Origin: Rhodoferax sp.
GTDB taxonomy: Bacteria > Pseudomonadota > Gammaproteobacteria > Burkholderiales > Burkholderiaceae_C
Reading direction: 5' to 3'
DNA length: 64,000 nt
NCBI GenBank assembly: GCA_024235935.1
Contig: JACKLL010000009.1
Coordinates: forward strand, 62,001 to 126,000
The position numbers and the translations under genes were made by a program. Each line of letters opens with the position of its first letter. Within the stretch, counting starts at the first letter, position 1. Of this stretch, positions 43,890 through 51,854 are shown in pieces. The notes under the pieces are model-generated. The model was given only the letters and a program-made list of their open reading frames with translations, searched no databases and was not told where the DNA came from.

Positions 43890-44486
43890 TCAGGCCAGGT
43901 TCAGAAAGCGCATGACGGTGTCGATATGGTCTGCAAAATCGCTGATTCCATGGTCGCTGGCTTCCAGCAGTTGCAGTCGTACCCCGGGATACCGCGCCAC
44001 CATCTCGCGCCAGTCCAACACCTCGTCCCCCTTGGCGGCCAGCAGGTAATAGCGCTCCGGCTGCGTCGGTCCGCCGCATGCCAGGTCGCGCAGTTCATCG
44101 ACGAAACCGGGCTCGAACACCAGCCGCTGCGTCGGGTCATGCCATGCCGCGTGCTCGCCCCCCTGTGTCGCCAGGTCGCGCGCCGCATGAACCGCCGGGT
44201 TGAGCAGCACCGCCTTCGCCGTGCTCTGCTCGGCCAGCCAGGTGGCATAAAAGCCCCCCAGCGAGGACCCGATCACGGCCATCCGCTCGCGGGGCCAGTC
44301 GCAAACCCCCTGCTGCACCAGGGCCATGGCCTGGCGCGGCGACATCGGAAGCTGCGGACACCACCAGGTCACGGCCGGATGCACACGGGCGATCCGCTCG
44401 GCCATCATGCGGGACTTGGCCGATCCGGGCGAGGATCGGAAACCGTGCAGGTACAGCACGTGGGTGGTGGACTCGGCTCGGGACAT
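43890..44486 (-). CDS. YqiA/YcfP-family alpha/beta-hydrolase (esterase)
   Basis: A 198-residue alpha/beta-hydrolase with HVLYLHGFRSSPGSAKS, the nucleophile elbow IGSSLGGFYATWLAE and a C-terminal His in ASDHGISDF; the acid is likely in AAKGDEVLDW. These features match the UPF0227/YqiA esterases. The ORF is open far upstream opposite rodA, but the start at 44486 fits the family. Confidence 0.87.
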   Translation of the reverse strand: MSRAESTTHVLYLHGFRSSPGSAKSRMMAERIARVHPAVTWWCPQLPMSPRQAMALVQQGVCDWPRERMAVIGSSLGGFYATWLAEQSTAKAVLLNPAVHAARDLATQGGEHAAWHDPTQRLVFEPGFVDELRDLACGGPTQPERYYLLAAKGDEVLDWREMVARYPGVRLQLLEASDHGISDFADHIDTVMRFLNLA

Positions 44487-44529
44487 GGCGCAATGATAGG
44501 GAGCCGGCTGCGCCCGGGCGCGGCGGCAG

Positions 44530-44535
44530 GATAAT
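44530..44535 (+). promoter_or_regulatory. Predicted -10 box of rodA (leaderless arrangement)
   Basis: GATAAT ends five bases before the rodA ATG at 44541, with no Shine-Dalgarno sequence. The same spacing pattern occurs at dapF. Confidence 0.35.
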
Positions 44536-44540
44536 CCGGC

Positions 44541-45695
44541 ATGGCCGCAGTATTTGAAAAGCCGTCCTTGTGGCGCCGCGTCTCCCCGCTGTTTGGCGGT
44601 TTCGACGCCCTCCTCCTCTTTGCCGTCCTGATGCTGGCGGGCGCCGGCCTGTTGACGATGTATTCGTCCGGCTACGACCACGGCACCCGTTTCAACGACC
44701 ACGGGCGCAACATGCTGATTGCCGCCGGCATCATGTTCGTGGTGGCACAGATTCCGCCGCAGCGCCTGATGGCGGTTGCATTGCCGCTGTATGCGACCGG
44801 CGTGGCGCTGCTGATTGCCGTGGCCCTGTTCGGCATCACGCGCAAGGGCGCGACCCGCTGGCTCAATCTGGGCGTGACGATACAGCCCAGCGAAATCCTG
44901 AAGATCGCGATGCCGCTGATGCTGGCCTGGTGGTTCCAGAAGCGCGAAGGGCAGTTGCGGCCTCTCGACTTTGCGGTGGGCGCCATCCTGCTGGCGATTC
45001 CGGTCGGACTCATCATGAAGCAGCCCGACCTCGGAACCTCGCTGCTGGTGCTGGCTGCCGGGCTTTCCGTCATCTTTTTTGCCGGCCTGAGCTGGAAACT
45101 GGTGCTGCCGCCGGTGGCCCTGGCCATTGCCGGCATCGTGCTGCTGGTGATCTTCGAGCCCAGCCTGTGCGCCGACGGCGTGCGCTGGTCGGTGCTGCGC
45201 GACTACCAGCAGCAGCGCATCTGCACGCTGCTCGACCCGACCAAGGACCCGCTGGGCAAGGGCTTTCACATCATCCAGGGCATGATCGCCATCGGCTCCG
45301 GCGGGGTCTGGGGCAAGGGCTTCATGCAGGGCACGCAAACCCATCTGGAGTTCATTCCGGAGCGCACGACCGACTTCATCTTTGCCGCATTTGGCGAGGA
45401 GTTCGGCCTGATCGGCAACCTGCTGCTGATATTCGCCTTTTCCTTTCTGGTGATCCGGGCGCTGACGATTGCGCTGGAGGCGCCCACGCTGTTCTCGCGG
45501 CTGCTGGCCGGCGCGCTGGCCATGATGTTCTTCTCCTATGCCTTCGTGAACATGGGCATGGTCAGCGGCATCCTGCCGGTGGTGGGCGTTCCGCTGCCCT
45601 TCATCAGCTACGGTGGCACCGCCATGGTGACGCTGGGACTGGCGCTGGGCATGCTGATGTCGATCAGCAAGTCGCACCGGCTGATTCAGTCATGA
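44541..45695 (+). CDS. rodA: Rod-shape SEDS glycosyltransferase RodA
   Basis: Polymerises lateral-wall peptidoglycan. The protein is 384 residues with ten membrane segments and SEDS motifs KGATRWLNLGVTIQPSEILK, MKQPDLGTSLLVLAAG, GTQTHLEFIPERTTDFIFAA and LPFISYGGTAMVTLG. It is divergent from the YqiA-like gene. mreBCD and mrdA are not in this window. Its stop overlaps a 21-codon ORF. Confidence 0.95.
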   Translation: MAAVFEKPSLWRRVSPLFGGFDALLLFAVLMLAGAGLLTMYSSGYDHGTRFNDHGRNMLIAAGIMFVVAQIPPQRLMAVALPLYATGVALLIAVALFGITRKGATRWLNLGVTIQPSEILKIAMPLMLAWWFQKREGQLRPLDFAVGAILLAIPVGLIMKQPDLGTSLLVLAAGLSVIFFAGLSWKLVLPPVALAIAGIVLLVIFEPSLCADGVRWSVLRDYQQQRICTLLDPTKDPLGKGFHIIQGMIAIGSGGVWGKGFMQGTQTHLEFIPERTTDFIFAAFGEEFGLIGNLLLIFAFSFLVIRALTIALEAPTLFSRLLAGALAMMFFSYAFVNMGMVSGILPVVGVPLPFISYGGTAMVTLGLALGMLMSISKSHRLIQS

Positions 45696-45757
45696 ACGTG
45701 GCCGCACCGCAGCCAGAGTCGCTCTGCCACTGCGCGCAGCCGCAGACAACGCCATGA
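45692..45757 (+). CDS. 21-codon bridging ORF between rodA and the downstream dehydrogenase gene
   Basis: ATG at 45692 overlaps the rodA stop (ATGA), and TGA at 45755-45757 overlaps the next gene's ATG at 45754 (ATGA). The peptide includes a Cys-His-Cys. This is the third ORF of this shape in the window; no domain is recognised. Confidence 0.4.
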   Translation: MNVAAPQPESLCHCAQPQTTP

Positions 45758-46644
45758 GCGCCCCCTACCCGGTGGCGATCATCGGCGTCGGCAACATGGG
45801 CGGTGCGATGGCCGGGCGCTTGCTCGACCGCGGCTGGCCGGTGCATGTCTGCGATTGCCTGCCCGCGCGCAGCCAGGCGCTGGCGGCACGGGGTGCGACG
45901 GCGCACGCGAACGCGGCCGACGCGGCACAGGCTGCGAAGCTCACCATCGTCTGCGTCGTCGACGCGGCGCAAAGCCAGGACGTGCTGTTCGGCGCCGGCG
46001 CGGTGGCCGATGCCATGCACCTGGGCCATACCGTGATGCTGTGTCCAACCCTGTCGCCCGGTGACGTCGAGGCGATCGCGCTGCAACTGCGGCCGTTCGG
46101 CCTGCACCTGATCGACGCGCCGATGTCGGGCGGACCCGCGCGGGCGCGCGAAGGCAGCATGAGCCTGATGCTGGCCTGCCCGCCAACCGTCTTCGAACGC
46201 CACCGCGCATTGATCGAGACGCTGTCGAACAAGGTGTTCCGCATCAGCGAGAACCCCGGTGACGGCGCCCGCACCAAGCTCGTCAACAATCTGGCGGCCG
46301 GCATCAACCTGGTGGGCGCAGCGGAGGTGCTGGCACTGGCGCAGCGCATGGGACTGGACGCGGCAGCTACGCTGGACGTGATCGAGCAATCCAGCGGCCA
46401 GAGCTGGATCGGCTCCGACCGCATGCGCCGTGCCATCCGCGGCGACCTGGTGCCGCGCGCCCACATGACGCTGCTGGAGAAAGACACCCGGCTGGCGCTG
46501 CAGGCAGCCCGGGACGTGGGTTTCGACGGGCCGCTGGGCGCCCGCGCGCGCGACGTGTTCGCCCAGGCCAGCGCGGGCGGCATGTCCGAACTGGACGATG
46601 CGGCATTGCTGCAATGGTTGTCGCGGGACGCGCCACCCGGCTGA
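45754..46644 (+). CDS. NAD(P)-dependent beta-hydroxyacid dehydrogenase (3-hydroxyisobutyrate dehydrogenase family)
   Basis: A 296-residue dehydrogenase. The Rossmann motif is VAIIGVGNMGGAMAGRLLDR, substrate-binding residues fit DAPMSGGPARAREGSM, and the catalytic Lys lies in GDGARTKLVNNLAAGINLVG. The family includes 3-hydroxyisobutyrate, tartronate semialdehyde and glyoxylate reductases; the substrate cannot be assigned from sequence. It is coupled to rodA only through the bridging ORF. Confidence 0.87.
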   Translation: MSAPYPVAIIGVGNMGGAMAGRLLDRGWPVHVCDCLPARSQALAARGATAHANAADAAQAAKLTIVCVVDAAQSQDVLFGAGAVADAMHLGHTVMLCPTLSPGDVEAIALQLRPFGLHLIDAPMSGGPARAREGSMSLMLACPPTVFERHRALIETLSNKVFRISENPGDGARTKLVNNLAAGINLVGAAEVLALAQRMGLDAAATLDVIEQSSGQSWIGSDRMRRAIRGDLVPRAHMTLLEKDTRLALQAARDVGFDGPLGARARDVFAQASAGGMSELDDAALLQWLSRDAPPG

Positions 46645-46717
46645 TCAGGCACGGTGGGGGTACGGCGCCGATTGCCTCGCTGCGGACGCGGGCAAGGCAC
46701 GCAGCCTAAAATGCGCC

Positions 46718-48178
46718 ATGATCTCTCGCGAACCCACCATCGAACGCCTGGCCATCGCCAAGGCCCTGCTGCTCACCCCTTTCGGCCTGGACGAGTCGCA
46801 TCTGAGCGCAGCCCTGGCCCAGATCCGGGCGCACAAGGTCGACGACGCGGACCTGTATTTCCAGTACACCCGCAGCGAAGGCTGGGGGCTGGAGGAAGGC
46901 ATCGTCAAGTCGGGTTCGTTCAGCATCGACCAGGGCGTGGGGGTCCGGGCGGTCAGTGGCGAGAAAACCGCATTTGCCTATTCGGACGATATCTCCCAGG
47001 CCTCGCTGACCGACGCAGCCCTGACGGTGCGCGCCATCGCCACTGCCTCGCGCAGCGGGCGTACCAAGGTCAGCCCGCGCAGCATTGCCGCAACCCGCTC
47101 CCTGTATCCCGATCTGGACCCGATCGCCACCATGGACAGCGCCGCCAAGGTGGCCCTGCTGGGCAGGGTCGAGAAGCTGGCGCGGGCCAAGGACCCGCGC
47201 GTGGCGCAGGTCATGGCCAATCTGGCCAGTGAGTACGACGTGGTGCTGGTGGCGCGCGCCGATGGCACATTGGCCGCCGACGTGCGTCCGCTGGTGCGGC
47301 TGAGCGTAACCGTGATCGCCGAGCAGAAGGGTCGCCGCGAGGTCGGCAGCGCCGGAGGCGGCGGCCGCTTCTCCCTGGCCTATTTCGACGACGCGCTGAT
47401 CGGCAAATATGTCGATGAGGCCGTGACGGCCGCCTTGACCAACCTCGAGTCGCGTCCGGCCCCGGCCGGCGAGATGACGGTGGTCCTTGGCCCGGGCTGG
47501 CCTGGCATTTTGCTGCACGAGGCCATCGGCCATGGACTGGAAGGCGACTTCAACCGCAAAGGGTCCAGCGCCTTCAGCGGCCGCATCGGCCAGCGCGTGG
47601 CCGCCAAGGGCGTGACGGTGCTCGACGATGGCACCATCAATGACCGGCGCGGTTCGCTGAACGTGGACGACGAAGGCAATGCCAGCCAGCGCAATGTGCT
47701 GATCGAAGACGGCATCCTCAAGGGCTACATCCAGGATGCGATGAATGCCCGACTGATGGGCGTCGCGCCCACCGGCAATGGCCGTCGCGAGAGTTATGCC
47801 CACGTGCCGATGCCGCGCATGACCAACACCTACATGCTGGCCGGCGACATGGCGCCGCAGGAGATCGTCTCGAGCATCAAGCGCGGCCTGTATGCCACCA
47901 ATTTCGGCGGCGGCCAGGTCGACATCACCTCGGGCAAGTTCGTGTTCTCGGCCAGCCAGGCCTACTGGGTCGAGAATGGCAAGATCCAGTATCCGGTCAA
48001 GGGCGCGACCATCGTGGGCAACGGCCCCGACGCGCTGACCCGGGTCAGCATGATCGGCAACGACATGCAGCTCGACAGCGGCGTGGGCACCTGCGGCAAG
48101 GAAGGCCAGAGTGTGCCGGTCGGCGTCGGCCAGCCGACACTGCGCATCGACGGCCTGACGGTCGGCGGCACGGCCTGA
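46718..48178 (+). CDS. tldD: Metalloprotease TldD
   Basis: The catalytic subunit of the TldD/TldE protease involved in microcin and CcdA processing. The protein is 486 residues with the metal site LHEAIGHGLEGD near residue 267 and FVFSASQAYWVENGKIQYPV near the C terminus. A TAAAAT at 46707-46712 sits five bases before the ATG. A partner tldE/pmbA gene is not in this window. Confidence 0.95.
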   Translation: MISREPTIERLAIAKALLLTPFGLDESHLSAALAQIRAHKVDDADLYFQYTRSEGWGLEEGIVKSGSFSIDQGVGVRAVSGEKTAFAYSDDISQASLTDAALTVRAIATASRSGRTKVSPRSIAATRSLYPDLDPIATMDSAAKVALLGRVEKLARAKDPRVAQVMANLASEYDVVLVARADGTLAADVRPLVRLSVTVIAEQKGRREVGSAGGGGRFSLAYFDDALIGKYVDEAVTAALTNLESRPAPAGEMTVVLGPGWPGILLHEAIGHGLEGDFNRKGSSAFSGRIGQRVAAKGVTVLDDGTINDRRGSLNVDDEGNASQRNVLIEDGILKGYIQDAMNARLMGVAPTGNGRRESYAHVPMPRMTNTYMLAGDMAPQEIVSSIKRGLYATNFGGGQVDITSGKFVFSASQAYWVENGKIQYPVKGATIVGNGPDALTRVSMIGNDMQLDSGVGTCGKEGQSVPVGVGQPTLRIDGLTVGGTA

Positions 48179-48197
48179 ACACGCTTTGGGCCGGCAC

Positions 48198-48205
48198 TTT
48201 TTTTT
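48198..48205 (+). terminator. T-run after tldD, weak terminator candidate
   Basis: Eight T residues follow a possible CGGCC/GGCCG pairing that begins at the end of tldD. The stem is short and the loop long, so it is a weak candidate. The same bases lie just upstream of the -10 box of the leader peptide. Confidence 0.3.
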
Positions 48206-48207
48206 CA

Positions 48208-48216
48208 TGCTAAAGT
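48208..48216 (+). promoter_or_regulatory. Predicted extended -10 promoter of the DAHP synthase leader
   Basis: TGCTAAAGT contains a TAAAGT -10 (48211-48216) with the TG of an extended -10 one base before it. Transcription should start near 48223, at the leader peptide ATG (48224). There is no good -35. Confidence 0.5.
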
Positions 48217-48223
48217 CGCCGCC

Positions 48224-48292
48224 ATGCTGACCGCACGATTTTTCTTTAGCTATTTCTGGTTCTCAAGCGCCGACGGCGGAAGAGAGAAGTAG
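48224..48292 (+). CDS. Aromatic-rich leader peptide of the DAHP synthase gene
   Basis: A 22-codon ORF beginning MLTARFFFSYFWFSS. Eight codons (48239-48262) encode FFFSYFWF: five Phe, one Tyr, one Trp overall. It is followed by a strong terminator and then the DAHP synthase gene, the standard design of amino-acid attenuation. No Shine-Dalgarno sequence is visible, and the predicted transcript start falls at the ATG, so translation may be leaderless. Confidence 0.8.
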   Translation: MLTARFFFSYFWFSSADGGREK

Positions 48293-48334
48293 TCGTGTCA
48301 CCCAGCTGATACCCGAATCTCCCCGAAACCGCCG
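48274..48334 (+). promoter_or_regulatory. Candidate antiterminator pairing of the attenuator
   Basis: CGGCGG (48274-48279), just before the leader stop codon, can pair with CCGCCG (48329-48334), the left arm of the terminator. A ribosome stalled on the aromatic codons would leave CGGCGG free and block the terminator; a ribosome at the stop codon would cover it. This follows from the pairing, not from experiment. Confidence 0.55.
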
Positions 48335-48360
48335 GCAACCCCGGCGGTTTTTTTGTTTTT
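48326..48360 (+). terminator. Attenuator terminator before the DAHP synthase gene
   Basis: AAACCGCCGG (48326-48335) and CCGGCGGTTT (48341-48350) form a ten-pair stem with loop CAACC, followed by TTTTGTTTTT. It lies between the leader peptide and the structural gene, so it should abort transcription when aromatic amino acids are plentiful. Confidence 0.9.
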
Positions 48361-48390
48361 GGCCCTTCACTTTCTTCCAGGATCACAACC

Positions 48391-49554
48391 ATGACCTCAC
48401 AGACATCCCCCTGGCAATCCGATACGCCCGCACAACGCAGCCAGCAGGACCGCAGCAACAGCCAATCGATCAGCGACCGGACCAGCCAGACCGATGACGA
48501 ACGTATCAAGGCCATCAACGTGTTACCCCCACCCGATCACCTGATCCGCTTCTTCCCGATCAGCGGAACGCCGGTCGAAGAACTGATCACCCGCACCCGC
48601 GGCAATATCCAGAACATCATGGAAGGTCGCGACGACCGGCTGCTGGTCGTCATCGGCCCCTGCTCGATCCATGACCCGGTGGCAGCGCAGGAATATGCGC
48701 GCCAATTGCTGCAGCAACGCCACAAATACCGCGATACGCTGGAGATCGTCATGCGGGTCTACTTCGAGAAGCCACGCACCACGGTGGGCTGGAAAGGCCT
48801 GATCAACGACCCTTACCTGGACGAGACCTTCCGGATCGACGAGGGCCTGCGCATCGCGCGCCAGCTGCTGATCGAGATCAATCGCCTGGGCCTGCCGGCC
48901 GGCAGCGAGTTCCTGGACGTGATCTCGCCGCAGTACCTCGGTGACCTGATCTCCTGGGGCGCCATCGGCGCACGCACGACCGAAAGCCAGGTGCACCGCG
49001 AGCTGGCCTCGGGCCTGTCGGCACCCATCGGTTTCAAGAACGGCACCGATGGCAACATCAAGATCGCCACCGACGCGATCCAGGCGGCCGCCGGCGGCCA
49101 CCACTTTCTGTCGGTGCACAAGAACGGCCAGGTGGCGATCGTACAGACCAACGGCAACCAGAACTGCCACGTGATTCTGCGCGGTGGCAAGGCGCCGAAC
49201 TACGATGCGGACAGTGTCGCCGCCGCCTGCAAGGCCTTGACCGCCGCCGGACTGCCGCCCACCCTGATGGTCGACTGCAGCCATGCCAACAGCAGCAAGC
49301 AGCACGAGAAGCAGCTCGATGTGGCGCGCGCAGTCGCCAGCCAGGTCGCAGGTGGCTCGCACAGCGTGTTCGGCGTCATGGTCGAGAGCCATCTGCAGCC
49401 CGGTGCGCAGAAATTCACCCCGGGCAAGGACACCCCGCAGTCACTGGAATACGGCAAGAGCATCACCGATGCCTGCCTGGGCTGGGACCATTCGCTGGAA
49501 CTGCTCGCCTGCCTGTCCGAATCGGTGGCGGCACGCCGGGCGCGCGCAAGCTAG
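48391..49554 (+). CDS. aroG: 3-deoxy-7-phosphoheptulonate (DAHP) synthase, type I
   Basis: The first enzyme of the shikimate pathway (phosphoenolpyruvate + erythrose 4-phosphate). The protein is 387 residues. Conserved sites: VVIGPCSIHDP, RVYFEKPRTTVGWKG, GARTTESQVHRELASGLSAP, GFKNGTDGN, VDCSHANSSK and GVMVESHL. The first ~35 residues are Ser/Gln-rich and variable. AGGA precedes the start. Which aromatic amino acid inhibits it cannot be told here, hence aroG/aroF/aroH naming is provisional. Confidence 0.92.
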   Translation: MTSQTSPWQSDTPAQRSQQDRSNSQSISDRTSQTDDERIKAINVLPPPDHLIRFFPISGTPVEELITRTRGNIQNIMEGRDDRLLVVIGPCSIHDPVAAQEYARQLLQQRHKYRDTLEIVMRVYFEKPRTTVGWKGLINDPYLDETFRIDEGLRIARQLLIEINRLGLPAGSEFLDVISPQYLGDLISWGAIGARTTESQVHRELASGLSAPIGFKNGTDGNIKIATDAIQAAAGGHHFLSVHKNGQVAIVQTNGNQNCHVILRGGKAPNYDADSVAAACKALTAAGLPPTLMVDCSHANSSKQHEKQLDVARAVASQVAGGSHSVFGVMVESHLQPGAQKFTPGKDTPQSLEYGKSITDACLGWDHSLELLACLSESVAARRARAS

Positions 49555-49558
49555 GTAC

Positions 49559-49600
49559 GGCCCGGAACCGGGCCTGCCGGCGACGGCTACCCCGCGCCGG
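49559..49600. terminator. Two GC-rich hairpins between convergent genes
   Basis: GGCCCGG-AA-CCGGGCC (49559-49574) and CCGGCG ... CGCCGG (49577-49600) fill the space between the ends of the DAHP synthase and mpl genes. They lack T-runs but could end transcription from both sides. Confidence 0.3.
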
Positions 49601-49602
49601 TG

Positions 49603-51090
49603 TCAGGCCACGGCGGCGACAGGCCGCGAGACGGCGGCTACGCGCGGCGCCCCCAGGGCGTCAATCAGCTTCTGGTGGATGCCACCGAAACCACCGTTGC
49701 TCATGCAAAGAATCTGGTCACCCGGACGCACCCGGGCCAGCACCTGCGCCACCAGCGTATCGATGTCGGGCGCCACGATGGCCTTGTCCCCCAGCGGCGC
49801 CAAGGCATCGGCTGCGTCCCAGCCCAGTCCGCCCGAATGGCAGAACGCCAGATCGACCGCGTCCAGGCTCCAGGGCAGCTGCGCCTTCATGGCGCCGAGT
49901 TTCATGGTGTTGGTGCGCGGCTCGAACACGGCCAGAATCCGCACCGAATCGCCGACCTTGTGCCGCAGCCCGTCGACCGTGGTGCGGATCGCCGTCGGGT
50001 GGTGGGCGAAGTCGTCGTAAAGCTGGACTGGCGCCGCACCGGCAGGCGCGCCCGCCAGCGCGATGCTGGCACGCAGCTCCATGCGCCGGCGCACGTTGCC
50101 GAATTGCGCCAGGGCCTGCGCGGCATCTGCAGGCGCCACACCCACGTGCTCTGCGGCGGCGATCGCCGCCAGCGCGTTGAGCTGGTTGTGGGTGCCACTG
50201 AGTGACCACGCGACGCTGGCCACCACCTCGCCATGGCGCAGCACCTGGAAGCGGTCGGGCTCGCCCAGCGCGGTGTAGTCGCTGACGGCGGCACCGAAGC
50301 TGCGCAGTTCGCTCCAGCACCCGGCTGCCATGACACGGGCCAGGCTTTCTTCCAGACCGTTGACGATGATGCGGCCACTGCCGTTCGGTCCGGCGCCAGG
50401 AACGATGCGTACCAGATGGCGGAATTGGCGCTCGATTGCAGCCAGATCGTCGAAGATGTCCGCGTGATCGAATTCAAGGTTGTTCAGGATGACCGTACGG
50501 GGACGGTAATGGACGAACTTGCTGCGCTTGTCGAAAAATGCGGTGTCGTACTCATCGGCCTCGATCACGAACAGGGGCTTGCGGGCGCACCCGTCCGGCG
50601 TGGCGGGCGGCATGCCGCCCAGACGCGCCGAACGATCGAAGTTCATCGGCACGCCGCCGATCAGAAAGCCCGGCGCCAGGCCGGCCTGCTCCAGGATCCA
50701 GGCCAGCATCGCAGTGGTCGTGGTCTTGCCGTGGGTGCCAGCAACCGCCAGCACATGCCGGCCCTGCAGCACATGGTCGGACAGCCACTGCGGTCCACTG
50801 GTGTAGGGTGCTCCCGCATCGAGGATCGCCTCCATCAGTGGATAACGCGCCGTGCCGTCCGGCCGGCGCGCACGGCTCACGACATTGCCGACCACGAACA
50901 TGTCGGGCGCAAGCGCCAGTTGTTCGGCCCCATAACCCTCCATCAGCTCGATGCCCAGGGCCCGCAACTGGTCGCTCATCGGCGGGTAGACGCCGGTATC
51001 GCAACCGGTGACGGTATGGCCCAGTTCACGCGCCAGCGCCGCGAGCCCGCCCATGAAGGTGCCGCAGATGCCCAGGATATGAATGTGCAT
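49603..51090 (-). CDS. mpl: UDP-MurNAc:L-Ala-gamma-D-Glu-meso-DAP ligase Mpl
   Basis: Reattaches recycled murein tripeptide to UDP-MurNAc. The protein is 495 residues: MHIHILGICGTFMGGLAALA at the N terminus, P-loop VAGTHGKTTTTAMLAW, IEADEYDTAFFDKRSKFVHY, NLEFDHADIF and YDDFAHHPTAIRTT. It differs from MurC by IEADEYD and its CGTFMGG start. AmpD at the end of the window supplies the same recycling pathway. Confidence 0.95.
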   Translation of the reverse strand: MHIHILGICGTFMGGLAALARELGHTVTGCDTGVYPPMSDQLRALGIELMEGYGAEQLALAPDMFVVGNVVSRARRPDGTARYPLMEAILDAGAPYTSGPQWLSDHVLQGRHVLAVAGTHGKTTTTAMLAWILEQAGLAPGFLIGGVPMNFDRSARLGGMPPATPDGCARKPLFVIEADEYDTAFFDKRSKFVHYRPRTVILNNLEFDHADIFDDLAAIERQFRHLVRIVPGAGPNGSGRIIVNGLEESLARVMAAGCWSELRSFGAAVSDYTALGEPDRFQVLRHGEVVASVAWSLSGTHNQLNALAAIAAAEHVGVAPADAAQALAQFGNVRRRMELRASIALAGAPAGAAPVQLYDDFAHHPTAIRTTVDGLRHKVGDSVRILAVFEPRTNTMKLGAMKAQLPWSLDAVDLAFCHSGGLGWDAADALAPLGDKAIVAPDIDTLVAQVLARVRPGDQILCMSNGGFGGIHQKLIDALGAPRVAAVSRPVAAVA

Positions 51091-51236
51091 CGCAGGATTT
51101 TAGGCGACGGCCTGCGCGCCGCGAGCCGCCACGGCCAGCGACAGCACGCGCCCAATGCCGGCCTTCCCTACGGGGATTGCCATGGTCCGTGGCGGGTCGT
51201 ACGGCAGGCATCGGGCAGGGCTGCCCTGCAAGCATG

Positions 51237-51242
51237 CAAAAT
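51237..51242 (+). promoter_or_regulatory. Predicted -10 box before the 201-residue unknown protein
   Basis: CAAAAT ends six bases before the proposed ATG at 51249, with no Shine-Dalgarno sequence between. It belongs to the recurring pattern described in the findings. Confidence 0.3.
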
Positions 51243-51248
51243 GCGGTG

Positions 51249-51854
51249 ATGGACATGCGTAGCACGGACCTCAAGTCCGAAATTGCCGCCAGTGCGGCCC
51301 GACTGGTGGTGGAAGATGGGCTTGAATACGGCCCCGCCAAGCGACAGGCCGTGCACATCCTGGGCCTGCCGGCCCGTACCGCCCTGCCCGACAACGAAGA
51401 CATCGAGGATGCGGTGTTCGAGCACATCGCCGTGTTCTGCGCCGATACCCAGCGCCAGGAACTGGCCGCCTTGCGGGCATTGGCCGTGCGCTGGATGGAA
51501 CGCATGGCCGCCTTCCGGCCGCACCTGACGTCGGCGGTGTGGCGCGGCAGTGCGACGCGCCGCTCCGACATCGTGATCGACCTGTTCTGTGACGATTGCA
51601 AGTCGGCGGAGCTGGCCTTGATCGACATGCGGGTCCGCTACCAGGCGCATACGGTAGGCGGCATGCGCGGAGAAACCGTCGAAGCTCTGATCGTGATGGA
51701 TCATTGCCCCGGGATCGACGGCCGGGTCCCGGTGCATCTGCGCGTCTACGACCTCGACCAGCTGCGCGGCGCATTGCGGACGGATGCACGGGGCCGCACG
51801 CCCAGGGGCGATCTGAATGCGCTACGCCACCGGATGGAGACCCAACAACCATGA
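51249..51854 (+). CDS. Conserved hypothetical protein
   Basis: A 201-residue protein from the ATG at 51249; in-frame ATGs at 51177 and 51234 are possible. I do not recognise a domain. Notable segments are EYGPAKRQAVHILGLPARTA, WRGSATRRSDIVIDLFCDDC and HLRVYDLDQLRGALRTDARG. The RRSDIVIDLF stretch resembles part of a nucleotidyltransferase-like strand, but the evidence is too weak for a call. It overlaps the TlpA-like gene by four bases. Confidence 0.7.
   Translation: MDMRSTDLKSEIAASAARLVVEDGLEYGPAKRQAVHILGLPARTALPDNEDIEDAVFEHIAVFCADTQRQELAALRALAVRWMERMAAFRPHLTSAVWRGSATRRSDIVIDLFCDDCKSAELALIDMRVRYQAHTVGGMRGETVEALIVMDHCPGIDGRVPVHLRVYDLDQLRGALRTDARGRTPRGDLNALRHRMETQQP

Noticed and set aside
43890..45677. 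A 595-residue minus-strand reading frame covering rodA
   Set aside because: Only its last 198 residues are the YqiA-like esterase. The rest is a shadow of rodA on the other strand, with low-complexity His/Gln-rich sequence and no domain.
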